A DNA stretch of 64,000 nt, from the NCBI RefSeq assembly GCF_003086295.3, contig NC_092051.1, positions 68,325,772 to 68,389,771 on the forward strand, given 5' to 3'. Below are positions 1 to 10,361 of the stretch, one piece after another. How positions within the stretch are numbered: the stretch's first letter is position 1; every line of letters begins with the position of its first letter. A program made the translations under genes and the position numbers. The notes under the pieces are model-generated. The model was not told the origin of the DNA. It made no database searches and saw only the letters and a list, made by a program, of their open reading frames with translations. Source of the DNA: Arachis hypogaea. Lineage: Eukaryota > Streptophyta > Magnoliopsida > Fabales > Fabaceae.

Positions 1-1489
1 AGTAATGGGACGCCTATGAAGAAGGGAGTTCTTGAAGTTGATACTCTGAATGCCATATTGGCTCAGAACAAAAATATTGACTAAGCAAGTCAATATGATT
101 TCTCAGAGTCTGAATGGAATGCAAGCTGCATCCAACAGTACTCAAGAGGCATCTTCTGAAGAAGAAGCTTATGATCCTGAAAACCCTACAATAGCAGAGG
201 TAAATTACATGGGTGAACCTTATGGAAACACCTATAATCCATCATGGAGAAATCATCCAAATCTCTCATGGAAGGATCAAAGGCCTCAACAAGGCTTTAA
301 TAATGGTGGAAGAAACAGGTTTAGCAATAGCAAGCCTTTTCCATCATCCACTCAGTAACAGACAGAGAATTCTGAACAAAATACCTCTCATTTGGCAAAC
401 TTAGTCTCTGATCTGTCCAAGGCCACTGTAAGTTTCATGAATGAAACAAGGTCTTCCATTAGAAATTTGGAAGCACAAGTGGGCCAGCTGAGTAAGAGGA
501 TCACTGAAATCCCTCCTAGTACTCTCCCAAGCAATACAGAAGAGAATCCAAAAGGAGAGTGCAAGGCCATTGACATAATCAAAATGGCCGAACCCAATGA
601 GGGAGAGGAGGACGTGAATCCCAAGGAGGAAGACCTCCTGGGACGTCCAGTGATTAATAAGGAGCTTCCCTCTGAGGAACCAAAGGACTCTGAGGCTCAT
701 CTAGAGACCATAGAGATTCCATTGAACCTCCTTATGCTCTTCATGAGCTCTGATGAGTATTCCTCTTCTGAAGAGAATGAGGATGTTACTGAAGAGCAAA
801 CTGCTAAGTTTCTTGGTGCAATCATGAAGCTGAATGCCAAATTATTTGGTATTGAAACTTGGGAAGATGAACCTCCCTTGTTCACCAATGAACTAAGTGA
901 TCTGGATCAACTGACATTGCCTCAGAAGAAACAGGATCCTGGAGAGTTCATAATACCTTGTACCATAGGCACCATGATCTTTAAGGCTCTGTGTGACCTT
1001 GGTTCAGGAATAAACCTCATGCCACTCTCTGCAATAGAGAAACTGGAAATCTATGGGGTGCAAGCTGCTAAAATCTCATTAGAGATGGCAGACAATTCAA
1101 GAAAATAGGCTTATGGACAAGTAGAGGACGTGTTAGTAAAGGTTGAAGGCCTTTACATCCCTGCTGATTTCATAGTCCTGGATATTGGAAAGGATGAGGA
1201 TGAATCCATCATCCTAGGAAGACCTTTCCTAGCCACAGCAAGAGCTGTGATTGATGTGGACAGAGGAGAATTAATACTTCAATTGAACGAGGACAACCTT
1301 GTGTTTACAACTCAAGGATCTCTCTCTCTGCATCCATGGAGAGGAAGCATAAAAAGCTTCTCTCAAAGCAGAGTCAAACAAAGCCCCCACAGTCAAACTC
1401 TAAGTTTGGTGTTGAACTCCCATATCCAAACTCTAAGTTTGGTGTTGGAGAGTTTCAACAATGCTTTGAACATCTGTGAGGCTCCATGA
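1..1489 (+). pseudogene. Element A gag (C-terminal half) and retropepsin-like protease, decayed
   Basis: Homologous to residues from about 275 to the end of the intact gag-protease at 34874-37201. The protease part keeps the aspartic-protease signature CDLGSGINLMP (coded near 990-1025) and the ILGRPFL motif (near 1210). It is broken: an extra A around position 70 shifts the frame, CAG is TAG just after it, CAA is TAA near 355, CAG is TAG at about 1107, and an indel near 1325 changes the C-terminal frame. The tail carries two copies of TAAGTTTGGTGT (1401 and about 1433). In the live family this polyprotein would form the particle and cleave it in the cytoplasm. It cannot be translated whole here. 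Confidence 0.85.
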
Positions 1490-1685
1490 GAGCCCACTGT
1501 CAAGCTATTGACATTAAAGAAGCGCTTGTTGGGAAGCAACCCAATTTTTATTTATCTAACTATATTTTTCTTAGTTATATGTATTTATAGGTTCATGATC
1601 ATGTGGAGTCACAAAATAAACAAAAAAATTAAAAACGGAATCAAAAACAGCAGAAGAAAAATCACACCCTGGAGGAAGCATCTGT

Positions 1686-1862
1686 CTGGCGTTCAACGCC
1701 AGAACAGAGCATGGTTCTGGCACTGAACGCCTAAAATGGGCAGTATCTGGGCGCTGAACGCCCAGAACAAGCATGGTTCTGGCGTTCAACGCCAGAAATG
1801 GCCAGTAAATGGGCGTTGAACGCCCAAAATGGGCACCAACCTGGCGCTGAACGCCCAGAGTT
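1686..1862 (+). repeat. Cluster of TGGCGTTCAACGCCA-type palindromes
   Basis: About five imperfect 14-16-bp palindromes with cores GGCGTTCAACGCC or GGGCGTTGAACGCCC, separated by short spacers such as agaacaagcatggttctg. The same motif cluster occurs in the LTRs of this family (for example 15883-15990) and in the D spacers. Each copy can fold into a short hairpin. Function unknown. Confidence 0.85.
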
Positions 1863-1918
1863 GCGTGCAAGGGCATTTTGCATGCCTAATTTGGTGCAAG
1901 GGTGTAAATCCTTGAACA

Positions 1919-2031
1919 CCTCAGGATCTGTGGACCCCACAGGATCATCTCAGGATCTGTGGACCCCACAGGATCATCTCAGGATCTGTGGACCCACAGG
2001 ATCATCTCAAGATCTGTGGACCCACAGGATC
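1919..2031 (+). repeat. Four tandem copies of a 28-29-bp unit with CTGTGG/CCACAG stem
   Basis: The unit reads tcaggatctgtggacccca then caggatcat, with a perfect 6-bp inverted repeat CTGTGG-ACC-CCACAG. Element A has four copies, D1 and D2 have two each, so the array varies in length between related copies. Confidence 0.85.
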
Positions 2032-2269
2032 CCCACCTACCTCCACTCACTTCTTCTCACCTCTCTTTCACACAATCCCATAAACACCCTTCCCCAAAAA
2101 CCCTTCACCAATCACCTTAATCTCTCTTCCCCATCACCTCTTCACCACTCATATCCATCCACTCTTTCCCACAAACCTACCTCATAAACTCCACCTACCT
2201 TCAAAATTCAAAACCAATTTCCCACCCAAACCCACCCTAAATGGCCGAACCTTAACTCCCTTCCCTCCC

Positions 2270-2279
2270 CTATATATAG
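2270..2279 (+). promoter_or_regulatory. TATA-box candidate upstream of ORF3
   Basis: CTATATATAG lies about 190 bp upstream of the ORF3 ATG at 2469. D1 and D2 have TATATAA at the equivalent place (29416 in D1). The conserved position supports an internal promoter, but start sites cannot be seen from sequence. Confidence 0.45.
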
Positions 2280-2397
2280 CCCTCCATTCTTCCTCATTTT
2301 CACACAACACAACCCTCTCCTCTCTACTTGGCCGAAACACACTTCACCCCTCTTCTCCATATTTTCTTCTTCTTCTTCCTCTATTCTTTCTTTTATT

Positions 2398-2430
2398 GCT
2401 CGAGGGCGAGCAATATTCTAAGTTTGGTGT
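2398..2430 (+). promoter_or_regulatory. Hairpin TGCTCG-aggg-CGAGCA followed by TAAGTTTGGTGT
   Basis: Perfect 6-bp stem with 4-nt loop (2398-2413), then TAAGTTTGGTGT at 2419-2430, 38 bp before the ORF3 ATG. The same pairing of hairpin and motif recurs in the 5' leader and just before the 3' LTR of the family. Confidence 0.6.
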
Positions 2431-2468
2431 GGTAAAAGCATAAGCTTTTTGTTTTTCCATTACCATTG

Positions 2469-3403
2469 ATGGCACCTAAGACCGGAGAATCCTCTAGAAA
2501 GGGGAAAGGGAAGACAAAAGCTTCCACCTCCGAGTCATGGGAGATGGAAAGGTTCATCTCCAAAGCCCATCAAGACCACTTCTATGATGTTGTGGCCAAG
2601 AAGAAGGTGATCCCCGAGGTCCCTTTCAAACTCAAAAGAAATGAGTATCCGGAGATCCGATATGAAATTCAAAGAAGAGGTTGGGAAGTTCTAACAAATC
2701 CCATCCAACAAGTCGGCATCCTAATGGTTCAAGAGTTCTATGCCAATGCATGGATCACCAAGAACCATGATCAAAGTAAGAACCCGGATCCAAAGAACTA
2801 CGTTACAATGGTTCGGGGGAAATACTTAGATTTTAGTCCGGAGAATGTGAAGTTGGCGTTCAACTTGCCCATGATGCAAGGAGATGAACGCCCCTACACT
2901 AGAAGGGTCAACTTTAATCAAAGGTTGGAGCAAGTCCTTATGGACATATGTGTGGAAGGAGCTCAATGGAAGATTGACTCCAAAGGCAAGCCGGTTCAAC
3001 TAAGAAGATTAGACCTCAAGCCTGTGGCTAGAGGATGGTTGGAGTTCATTCAATGCTCAATCATTCCCACTAGCAACCGATATGAAGTTACTGTGGATTG
3101 GGCCATCATGATTCATAGCATCATGATTGGAGAGGAAATAGAAGTTCATGAAGTCATCTCTAATGAACTCTACAAAATAGCCGAAAAGTCATCCCCCATG
3201 GCAAGGCTAGCTTTTCCTCATCTTATCTGCCATCTATGCTACTCAGCTAGAGCTTTCATAGAAGGAGACATTCCTATTAAGGAAGAGAAGCCCATCACTA
3301 AGAAAAAGATGGAGCAAGCAAGAGAGCCCATTCATGGAGCTCAAGAGGCGCAGGAAGTTCATCACCATGAGATCCCGGAGATGCCTCAAATGCATTTTCC
3401 TCC
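2469..3403 (+). pseudogene. Element A ORF3, 5' part (interrupted by element C)
   Basis: Encodes the first 311 codons of a 382-residue protein beginning MAPKTGESSRK. I chose the ATG at 2469 because it matches the start in D1 and D2. The central part (motifs FYANAWITKNHD, VRGKYLDFSPENV, RRLDLKPVARGWLEF) resembles the putative plant transposon protein domain (PF20167-type) found in many legume repeats; this is recall, not a search. A basic Ser/Lys-rich N-terminus precedes it. No stop is seen in this part, and the remainder continues in frame at 14149 after element C and one CCTCC duplicate. Function is unknown; it is not RT or integrase. Confidence 0.75.
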
Positions 3404-3946
3404 TGTTCCGAGGGTTACCTGAATTTGTAGGTCGATCTCGGTCGAGATCTTATGTGCTAGTCGGAACCTGAGGTGTCCGGTTCGTGAATGGTGACCGGAG
3501 CCGGTGCGTCCGACTTGTTGGACTGGTTGTGCTGCTGATCCTTTATCACCGAAGGGTGGGGGGTACCTGCAAGAGACTCCGATGCTTAAGTTAGCATGGG
3601 TATTAAACAGGTTCTATGTAGAATCAGAGTATGAGTTATACCTGGGTGCTCCAGTGTATTTATAGTAGTTGTAGAGTGACCTTTCTAGATAAGATAAGTT
3701 AGTTATCTTATCTTATCTTTATCTTTGAGTTGAGGTCAGCTTATCTTCAAGGGAACCGCCCTTATCTCTGATAGGCTTGGACGGCCTTTGGACTTGGGTC
3801 GTGTTCCTCTACTTGGGCCCTTTTATGGGCTTTCCTGTTAACTTGGCCGAGTTCTTTAAGAAGAAGTCGATTCGCTTGACCTGAAGAGGTCGGTCGCTTT
3901 GTCGTCGATCATCCCAGGTCGGATAGCTCGACCCTGGGTATGAACA
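3404..3946 (-). repeat. Element C 3' LTR
   Basis: 543 bp, same length as 13601-14143 and differing at about three positions (near 3409, 3613 and 3831). Terminal TG/CA. It includes the run of alternating AGATAAGATAAG / TTATCTTATC about 310 bp from its left edge and a TATTTATAG promoter-like stretch near 3657 as read on the plus strand. Confidence 0.92.
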
Positions 3947-5070
3947 GTGCCCCTGCTTGAGCTCGGTCTTCTGCTTTGAAGTCGAGTTTCTTGACTTCGA
4001 ACTTCTTTACAGCGAAGCCGAACTCGAGCACTTTTGTCGATTCCTTTCTACGTAGAGCTTTTGAATGTTGAACGTTTTCCTCTAAAAATGCGCGCTTTTA
4101 TACCATCGCTTTGTTCTTGGGAACGTGAGAGGGTTTAATGCCTTCATTAATTGGTTATTAATTGCCCTCGTTCTCTCTTTTTATTTTGAAATTCTTAATC
4201 AAAAACGGTTTCTCTTCTTCGCTCCTCTTCGTAACTTCTCCCTTTACTATCTCATTTTCTGTTTCTTTCGCAATTTCTCCTGCAACGCCTGTTCTGTTAC
4301 TGCTTTCTGTGGGAAAGGGGCGATTTCCAGATTTCTCCTTCTATCTTCGTAATTTCTGCTTCGAGGGGGTGGTTTTGCTTCTGCTCTTCGGCTTTCTTTT
4401 ACAGTCTTTCTTCTATTTCTCCAGGTTCGATTTTTCTTTCTATCTTTCTCTATGCCATTTTTTGTGTCTGTTTTGAGAAAGTTTGGGTTTTTCTGTCTTT
4501 TTTGCTGATCATTGTATGTCTTGTAGTTTTTCCCTCTATTTCTTGATACTTTAAGAACTTTGCATGTTTTGTGAATGCTTTGTATTTGAAGCTTTGGAAT
4601 GATGCCTCTGTTTGACTCTGAAAAAGGTTGCTCCTTTGACGATTTTGGGAGTGTTTGATGTTGGTGCTTGTTCTCTGCTGGTGATTTTTTGCTTGATTTC
4701 GAAAAAGTTTGCGTCTTTGCTGTTTCTTTGCTTTTGATGGTTTTCTGTTTGGTATTGCTGACGTTAACAGTGCTTTCGTTGGTAGACTGTAGAAAGATAG
4801 TTTCTTTGATGACTTTGCGTTTCTTAACTTTGATGGACGAAATGCTTGCTGCTTTAGGTCTTCTTTCCTTGTTTTGAGAGATACTGGGGTGCAGGTTTTT
4901 CCTAGAAATCTTGCTTTTTTATTGCCTCCAAAGGATGCCCCAGGACTTTTTGGCTTTAGTCTTGGGGTTTTCCTTTTGTTTATCCGCCCATCGAGATGTT
5001 TTGACCCGTGCCCGAGATGTTTTTTGAGTAATCCGCTCTTCTTTTCTTTTGTAGGATCTTAGTTGACCTC
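3947..5070 (+). other. Element C: PPT and leader of the antisense gene, with a probable 5' UTR intron
   Basis: Directly inside the LTR, the minus strand reads AAGCAGGGGCAC, the polypurine tract for plus-strand priming (3947-3958). The rest is T-rich on the plus strand and matches 50009-51110 in element E. A probable 5' UTR intron spans about 4425 (CCAG|GT) to 5054 (TTTTGTAG|GA); element E has the stronger donor CAG|GTGAGT at the same place and the same acceptor. Short open frames here differ between C and E and are not supported. Confidence 0.6.
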
Positions 5071-7003
5071 ATGTCTTCCCGAAATAACGTCGTAGCGACG
5101 CCTTCTCAGGTCCCTGCGGGTATGGCCGATTGGGTGGATTCCATGGTCCTCATGTGTGTCTCGCTGGTTGATTCTGAGTTTTGTTCTCAGCTTAGGCAGT
5201 TTCACAGCGTCTGTAGTAACTCTGGTGATGAGAAGAATTATGAGCTTGTTCCTCCTTCCTCTGACGAGAGAGTCTGTTTCTCGACTCGAGTTGTTGACGA
5301 TCGCCCTTTCTTTTATGCTTACGATTTTTTCTTTGGTCAACTCGGAGTTACTCTTCCCTTTACTCCATTTGAAATCGACCTGTTATGGTCTTGTAATGTT
5401 GCCCCTTCTCAACTTCACTCCAACTCCTGGGGTTTTATTAAAATCTTCCAATTGTTGTGTAACAGTTTTGGTATTCCTGCTTTCCAATCTCTCTTTTTCT
5501 ATTTGTTTGTCTTGACTAAGCCTGGTGTGGTGAAAAAGAAGTCAGCTTGGGTCTCCTTCCGTTCTACCCAAGGAAAGAAAGTTTTTTCCATGTTTGACGA
5601 ATCATTTCGGGATTTTAAAAACTATTTCTTCAAGGTCCGAGCTGTTGAAGGATCTCGGCCCTTTTTTTTGGATGAAAATGATGAGCCCGCCTTTCCCCTA
5701 GAGTGGCAGAAGGATGTTAGGGTCTCTAGGTACTCTTGGGACATGTTGGATGAGGCTGAGCGAGCCTTTGTGACTGTTTTAGAGGAGCGTTGGGGTCAGC
5801 CTCCCCATCTTGACACAAAGAAATTTCTAACCAACCTTTCTCTTCTTCAATCTGAACTGGGTATCTTGTATTTCCTTTGCTGTTTGTCTTATGATGCTTG
5901 TAGCTGTATTTTTGACTTGCTTGATTTGTAACTTGACTTCTATTTTATTTGCAGAGGCAATGAAGAACAATGAGTCTATGAAAGCTTTTAAAAGGGCACA
6001 GAAGGCGACTGCTGCCAGGAATGTTGCGGCCAGGGCTGCTGGGGAGGGGTCTTCTCAGCCTCGTGAGAAGCCGGCCGTGCCGAGCTCTTCCGGGGTGAAG
6101 AAGACGATCCCGATACCTCGGGTCCGTTTGGTGGATCTCCTCTCTTCTTCTGCTGTTCCACCCATTGTTCCTCCAAGTAAAAAGCAAAAGAGTTCCGAGC
6201 CCTTTGATCTCAATGCTCCTAACTTCAACGCTATTGAATTTATAGATCAACAGATTAGGCCATATGGTACCATTCCCATGGATGATGTGTCCACTCTTCA
6301 TCATTTGGAGTTTATGGCTCAGAATCATGTGAGGATGGCCTATATGGCGGCTGCGATTCATCGAACTGCCCAGAACCTTCCTCTTCATGCTACTAAGGCA
6401 TTTATGGAGGAGGCAAAACGAGAGTTCGACCGGATGAAGGGGTTGAAGGAGGAGCTCGAGGTGAAGGTGGCCAAATTGGAGAAGGACCTCGAGAATGAGA
6501 AGGCAAGCTCTGAGTCGCTGGCTGCTTCCTTGAGGTTGGCTGAGGATGCAGCCATGATGCACAAGGAAAGCTATGTGACATCCTATAGGGAGGGGAGGCG
6601 CTTGAGGGAAGAGCTGGACAACGCCCGGGAGGATTATGCTGACCTCCAGGGTCATCTTGTTGGTAGCGTAACTGCTGCTTACGAGAACTTGAAAGAACAA
6701 GTCCGGATCATTGCTCCTGAGGCCGATCTCACCCTTTTTAGTTTGGATAATGTTGTCCGAGATGGCAAAATTGTCCCTGATGATGAGGGTGATGATGATG
6801 AAGTTGTTCCTCCCCTTGTGTCTTCCACCAAGGCGCCGACTTCTTCCGCTCCTCCTGTTGTGCCTTACTTGGATTGCCAGATCCTGAATCAGGAGGATGG
6901 GACTGTTGATGCGGTGCCGATTCAAGCTCGCCCTCCTTCCCCTGGTCTTGATGCTGCGAAGAAAGCTTCTGATGGTGCCGAGAAAACTTCTGATGCCTGT
7001 TGA
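5071..7003 (+). CDS. Antisense gene of element C: intron-containing, putative gypsy-type transposon protein with coiled coil
   Basis: Reads opposite to gag-pol. Exon 1 is 5071-5860, intron 5861-5954 (94 bp, CTGG|GTATCT to TTTGCAG|AG, T-rich), exon 2 5955-7003. The joined phase gives 612 codons with no stop; unspliced, the intron stops the frame at 5929. Residues about 85-210 contain the pattern FEIDLLWSCN..PSQLHSNSWGFIK..L and resemble the plant putative gypsy-type transposon domain (PF04195-like, from memory). Residues about 407-497 are a Glu/Lys-rich coiled coil (EEAKREFDRMKGLKEELEV). An acidic run DDEGDDDE and a Pro/Ser-rich tail follow. Such antisense ORFs are known in Tat elements such as maize Grande; function is unknown. 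It is intact although gag-pol is not. Confidence 0.75.
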
Positions 7004-7375
7004 TTTGTAGTTGGCCCGGCTTGTGGGCGTTTTGTGGGAACTTTTTATAACTTTTGTGTAGATGGCCCGATTTTTTGGCCTTTTGATCTCTTTATTTAGA
7101 TGTTTGACTCTTCTTAGTTGCTTTCCTAGCAACTTTTATTACTTTTAGAAACAGACAAGTAGCTTGCTATCCTTTGGGTAGTAAGTGTTGGTGATCCTTC
7201 GAGGCCTTTATAATTTTATATAAAACCTGCTGATGTTGAACTCTCCCAATTTGAACTTCTTGAGTTTTTGACTCTTTGTAGTCGTAGGGGTCCAATTTGG
7301 TTTTCTTGCTTTGCATGTGTTTTTTAGTGCTTTGTGACCGACTTCTTTGCATTGGTCCCCTGATAGACTCCTTTT
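7004..7375. other. Element C: 3' flank of antisense gene
   Basis: T-rich sequence downstream of the antisense stop codon, homologous to 53022-53385 in E. It includes short direct repeats of GTAGTT/GGCCCG. No gene seen. Confidence 0.5.
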
Positions 7376-7893
7376 TGTAATCCTCTTTCTTGGACCTTCG
7401 TGAGGTCTCTTTCAGGGATTGCTGAATTTTTGTAGTGGATCGACTTCGTTGGGTCGATTTCTTCTAAGTTATTTCGTAATCCTCTTTCTTGGACCTTTGT
7501 TAGGTCTCTTTCAGGGATTACTTTTATAACTTGTCTTTGTAGGAGGTCGACTTCGTTAGGTCGATCTCTTCTAAGTTATTTCGTAATCCTCTTTCTTGGA
7601 CCCTTGTTAGGTCTCTTTCAGGGATTACTTTTATAACTTGTTTTTGTAGGAGCTCGACTTCGTTAGGTCGATCTCTTCTAAGTTATTTCGTAATCCTCTT
7701 TCTTGGACCCTTGTTAGGTCTCTTTCAGGGATTACTTTTATAATTTGTTTTTGTAGGAAACCGACTTCGTTAGGTCGATCTCTTCTAAGTTATTTCGTAA
7801 TCCTCTTTCTTGGACCCTTGTTAGGTCTCTTTCAGGGATTACTTTTATAACTTGTTTTTGTAGGAAACCGACTTCGTTAGGTCGATCTCTTCT
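7376..7893. repeat. 107-bp tandem repeat array of element C
   Basis: Four units of exactly 107 bp (anchor AAGTTATTTCGTAATCCTC at 7466, 7573, 7680, 7787) preceded by one partial, more diverged unit from about 7376. Each unit holds TCTTGGACC..TTGTTAGGTCTC and CGACTTCGTTAGGTCGA, the latter an inverted repeat (TCGACtt..GTCGA-like). Related elements have 106-bp (B) and 110-bp (E) units. It lies between pol and the 3' LTR, the hypervariable zone known in Tat elements as a source of satellite DNA. Confidence 0.93.
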
Positions 7894-8431
7894 AAGTTAT
7901 AGCAATTCCTCTTTAATAGGGTTGATCAGACCTCTTTCCAGGGATTCGCTGATAACTTGGGTTGACTTGGTCCGACTTTTTGATGTCGGCCAGTCTCTTT
8001 AAGTTATTTATATTAGCTATCCGTAAGACCTCGTCAGGTTCTTTTTAGATTGCTTTCGATAACTTCTTACATTATTCTGTGTTCATTTTTGCCGATTTGT
8101 AGAAAGTGGTTGGCATATCGAGCTCGTCCTTTGGGTGAATCGCGTTTTCACCTTTATTGGACGATTTGTCTTTATCGTGGTCGTGCAGTGAAATTGTTTT
8201 TCACTTTTTGTCGACCTGTAGCTTTATAATCGGACGATGAATGCTTCAGAATAATGCGTCTTGAAATCTTTGTAGATACCTAGGTAATATTTTATTCAAA
8301 GAAAAATGCAAATATATACATGTGGGATTTTTCTCATCCTCTTAAGTTGGGTCTGGGTCTCGACCTGGTGCCTCATTAAAAAACCTTTTCAGGAAAAAGA
8401 GCGCATCCACTGGTGAGATCCTTTACCCTTT
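7894..8431. other. Element C: region between tandem array and INT stop
   Basis: No gene. It contains degenerate copies of a short unit with GTGAAT..GTTTTCACC and GGACGAT (8095-8260) that is expanded to about a dozen copies in element B (44880-45420), and a block near 8350 (GTGCCTCATTAAAAAACC) conserved in E. Confidence 0.5.
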
Positions 8432-10361
8432 CTAACTGTAGTACCTTCTTAGGTTGCAGGCGTGCCATGATCTGGGAAGCTCCCGTCCGTCAAGTTTGGA
8501 TATTCTGTAGTAGCCCTTCCCGAGTACTTCTGTGACCCGGTATGGTCCTTTCCAATTGGCTGCCAGTTTTCCTTCTCCGGGTCGAGTTGTTCCTATGTCG
8601 TTTTGGATTAAGATGAGATCGTTCTCAGCGAAACTCCTTGGTACTACCCTTTGGTTATATCTGGATGCCATTCGATGTTTTAGCGCTTCTTCCCTGATCC
8701 GAGCTCTTTCCTGGATCTCAGGTAGTAGGTCGAGTTCTTCCCTCTGAAGTTGGGGGTTTGCTCTCTCATTATAATGGACTGCCCTGTGCGATCCTTCCTC
8801 AATTTCTACTGGAATCATTGCCTCCGTTCCGTATGTTAACCGAAATGGGGATTCCTTTGTGGTAGAATGTGGCGTCGTTCGATAGGCCCATAGGACTTGT
8901 GGAAGCTCCTCTGCCCAAGCTCCCTTTGCATCTTGTAGTCGTCGTTTTAACCCTGCTAATATGACTTTATTGGCGGCTTCGGCCTGTCCGTTGGCTTGAG
9001 GGTGTTCGACAGAGGTAAACTGGTGTTTTATATTCAAGTCGGATACTAGTTTCCTGAAGCCGGTATCTGTGAATTGGGTGCCATTGTCTGTGGTTATTGA
9101 ATATGGGACCCCAAATCTTGTGACAATGTTTCTGTATAAAAACTTCCGGCTTCTTTGGGCAGTGGCGTTGGCTAAGGGTTCTGCCTCGATCCACTTTGTG
9201 AAGTAATCTACCCCTACTATGAGGAATTTAACTTGCCCCGATCCCTGGGGAAAGGGGCCGAGAAGGTCGAGTCCCCACTTCGCAAAAGGCCAAGGTGCGG
9301 TTACACTGATGAGTTCTTCTGGTGGGGCAATGTGGAAGTTGGCATGCTTCTGACATGGTGGACATGTCTTTACGAACTCTGTAGATTCTTTCTGTAGAGT
9401 TGGCCAGTAAAATCCTGCCCGGAGTATCTTTTTGGCAAGAGCCCTCGCTCCGAGATGACTGTCGCAGATGCCGCTGTGTACCTCTTCTAGCACTCCCCTG
9501 GTGTGGGAGGTTAGCACGCACTTTAGTAATGGCACCGATATCCCTCTTTTGTACAAGGTGTTATTTTTAATAGTGTAGTATTGTGCTTCCCTTTTTAGCT
9601 TCTTTGCTTCCTTTTCTTCTGCGGGGAGTGTTCCTGACTTGAGGTAGTTGATTATGGGGATCATCCAGTCTTGGTCCTGGCCTGTTATGTTTAGGACTTT
9701 TTCTGTTTCCATGATTGATGGGTTCTGTAGCATTTCCTGGATGAGGCTTCTATTATTGCCTCCTGGTTTGGTGCTAGCCAGCTTTGAGAGTGCGTCAGCT
9801 CGAGCATTTTGCTCGCGGGGTATGTGGCAGATCTTGTATTCCCCGAATTGTTCGAGCTGTTGCTTGGTTTTATCCAGGTATCTTTTCATGATGGGATCTT
9901 TGGCTTGGTAGCTCCCTGCTATCTGTGATGTGACTACTTACGAATCACTATAGATGTTGAGTTTTCGCGCTCCCACTTCTTCAGCCAGTTTCAAGCCAGC
10001 TAGCAACGCTTCGTATTCCACCTGGTTATTTGAAGCCGGGAATCCGAACTTGAGGAAAAGCTCAACTTGGGCTCCCTGGTTGCTTTCTATTATCACTCCT
10101 GTGCCACTTCCTGTTTTGTTTGAAGATCCATCCACATACAAATTCCACTCTATGGGGGCCTCTAGGGCATCTGTGAACTCGGTGATAAAATCGGCTAGGT
10201 ATTGTGATTTGATGGCGGTCCGAGCTTCATATTGGAGGTCGAATTCTGACAGCTCGACTGCCCATTGTAGAATTCTACCGGCTAAATCCGTTTTCTGTAG
10301 TATTCCTTTTAAGGGCTGATTAGTTTGAACTTTGATGATGTGGGCCTGGAAGTAGGGGCGG
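8432..10361 (-). pseudogene. Element C pol, 3' part: second (archaeal-type) RNase H and integrase
   Basis: The upstream part (10361 to about 9890) carries YVDGSSNKTGSG and YEALLAGLKLAEEVG, the extra RNase H of Tat elements. A TAA at 9935-9937 replaces a Lys codon in E. The open 485 residues 9889-8432 hold the end of RNase H, the integrase zinc finger (H138, H145, C176, C179), and the core triad D208, D268, E304 (spacing 59 and 35, DD35E). The C-terminus ends WHACNLRRYYS, with no obvious chromodomain. Integrase would insert the cDNA in the nucleus. Apart from the stop the integrase looks complete. Confidence 0.85.

Larger units (their letters stand above)
1490..2468 (+). other. Element A spacer between protease and ORF3
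   Basis: No coding sequence is supported. The spacer starts with a block conserved in D1 and D2, carries the palindrome cluster and the CTGTGGACCCCACAG repeats listed separately, then a C-rich, G-poor stretch (about 2030-2330) that looks like a promoter/leader, a TATA box near 2270, a CT-rich tract and a hairpin plus TAAGTTTGGTGT. The layout suggests ORF3 may have its own promoter; that is inference. Confidence 0.6.

Noticed and set aside
4125..5062. Short plus-strand frames rich in Phe/Leu before the antisense gene
   Set aside because: T-rich leader and intron; the frames are not shared with E.
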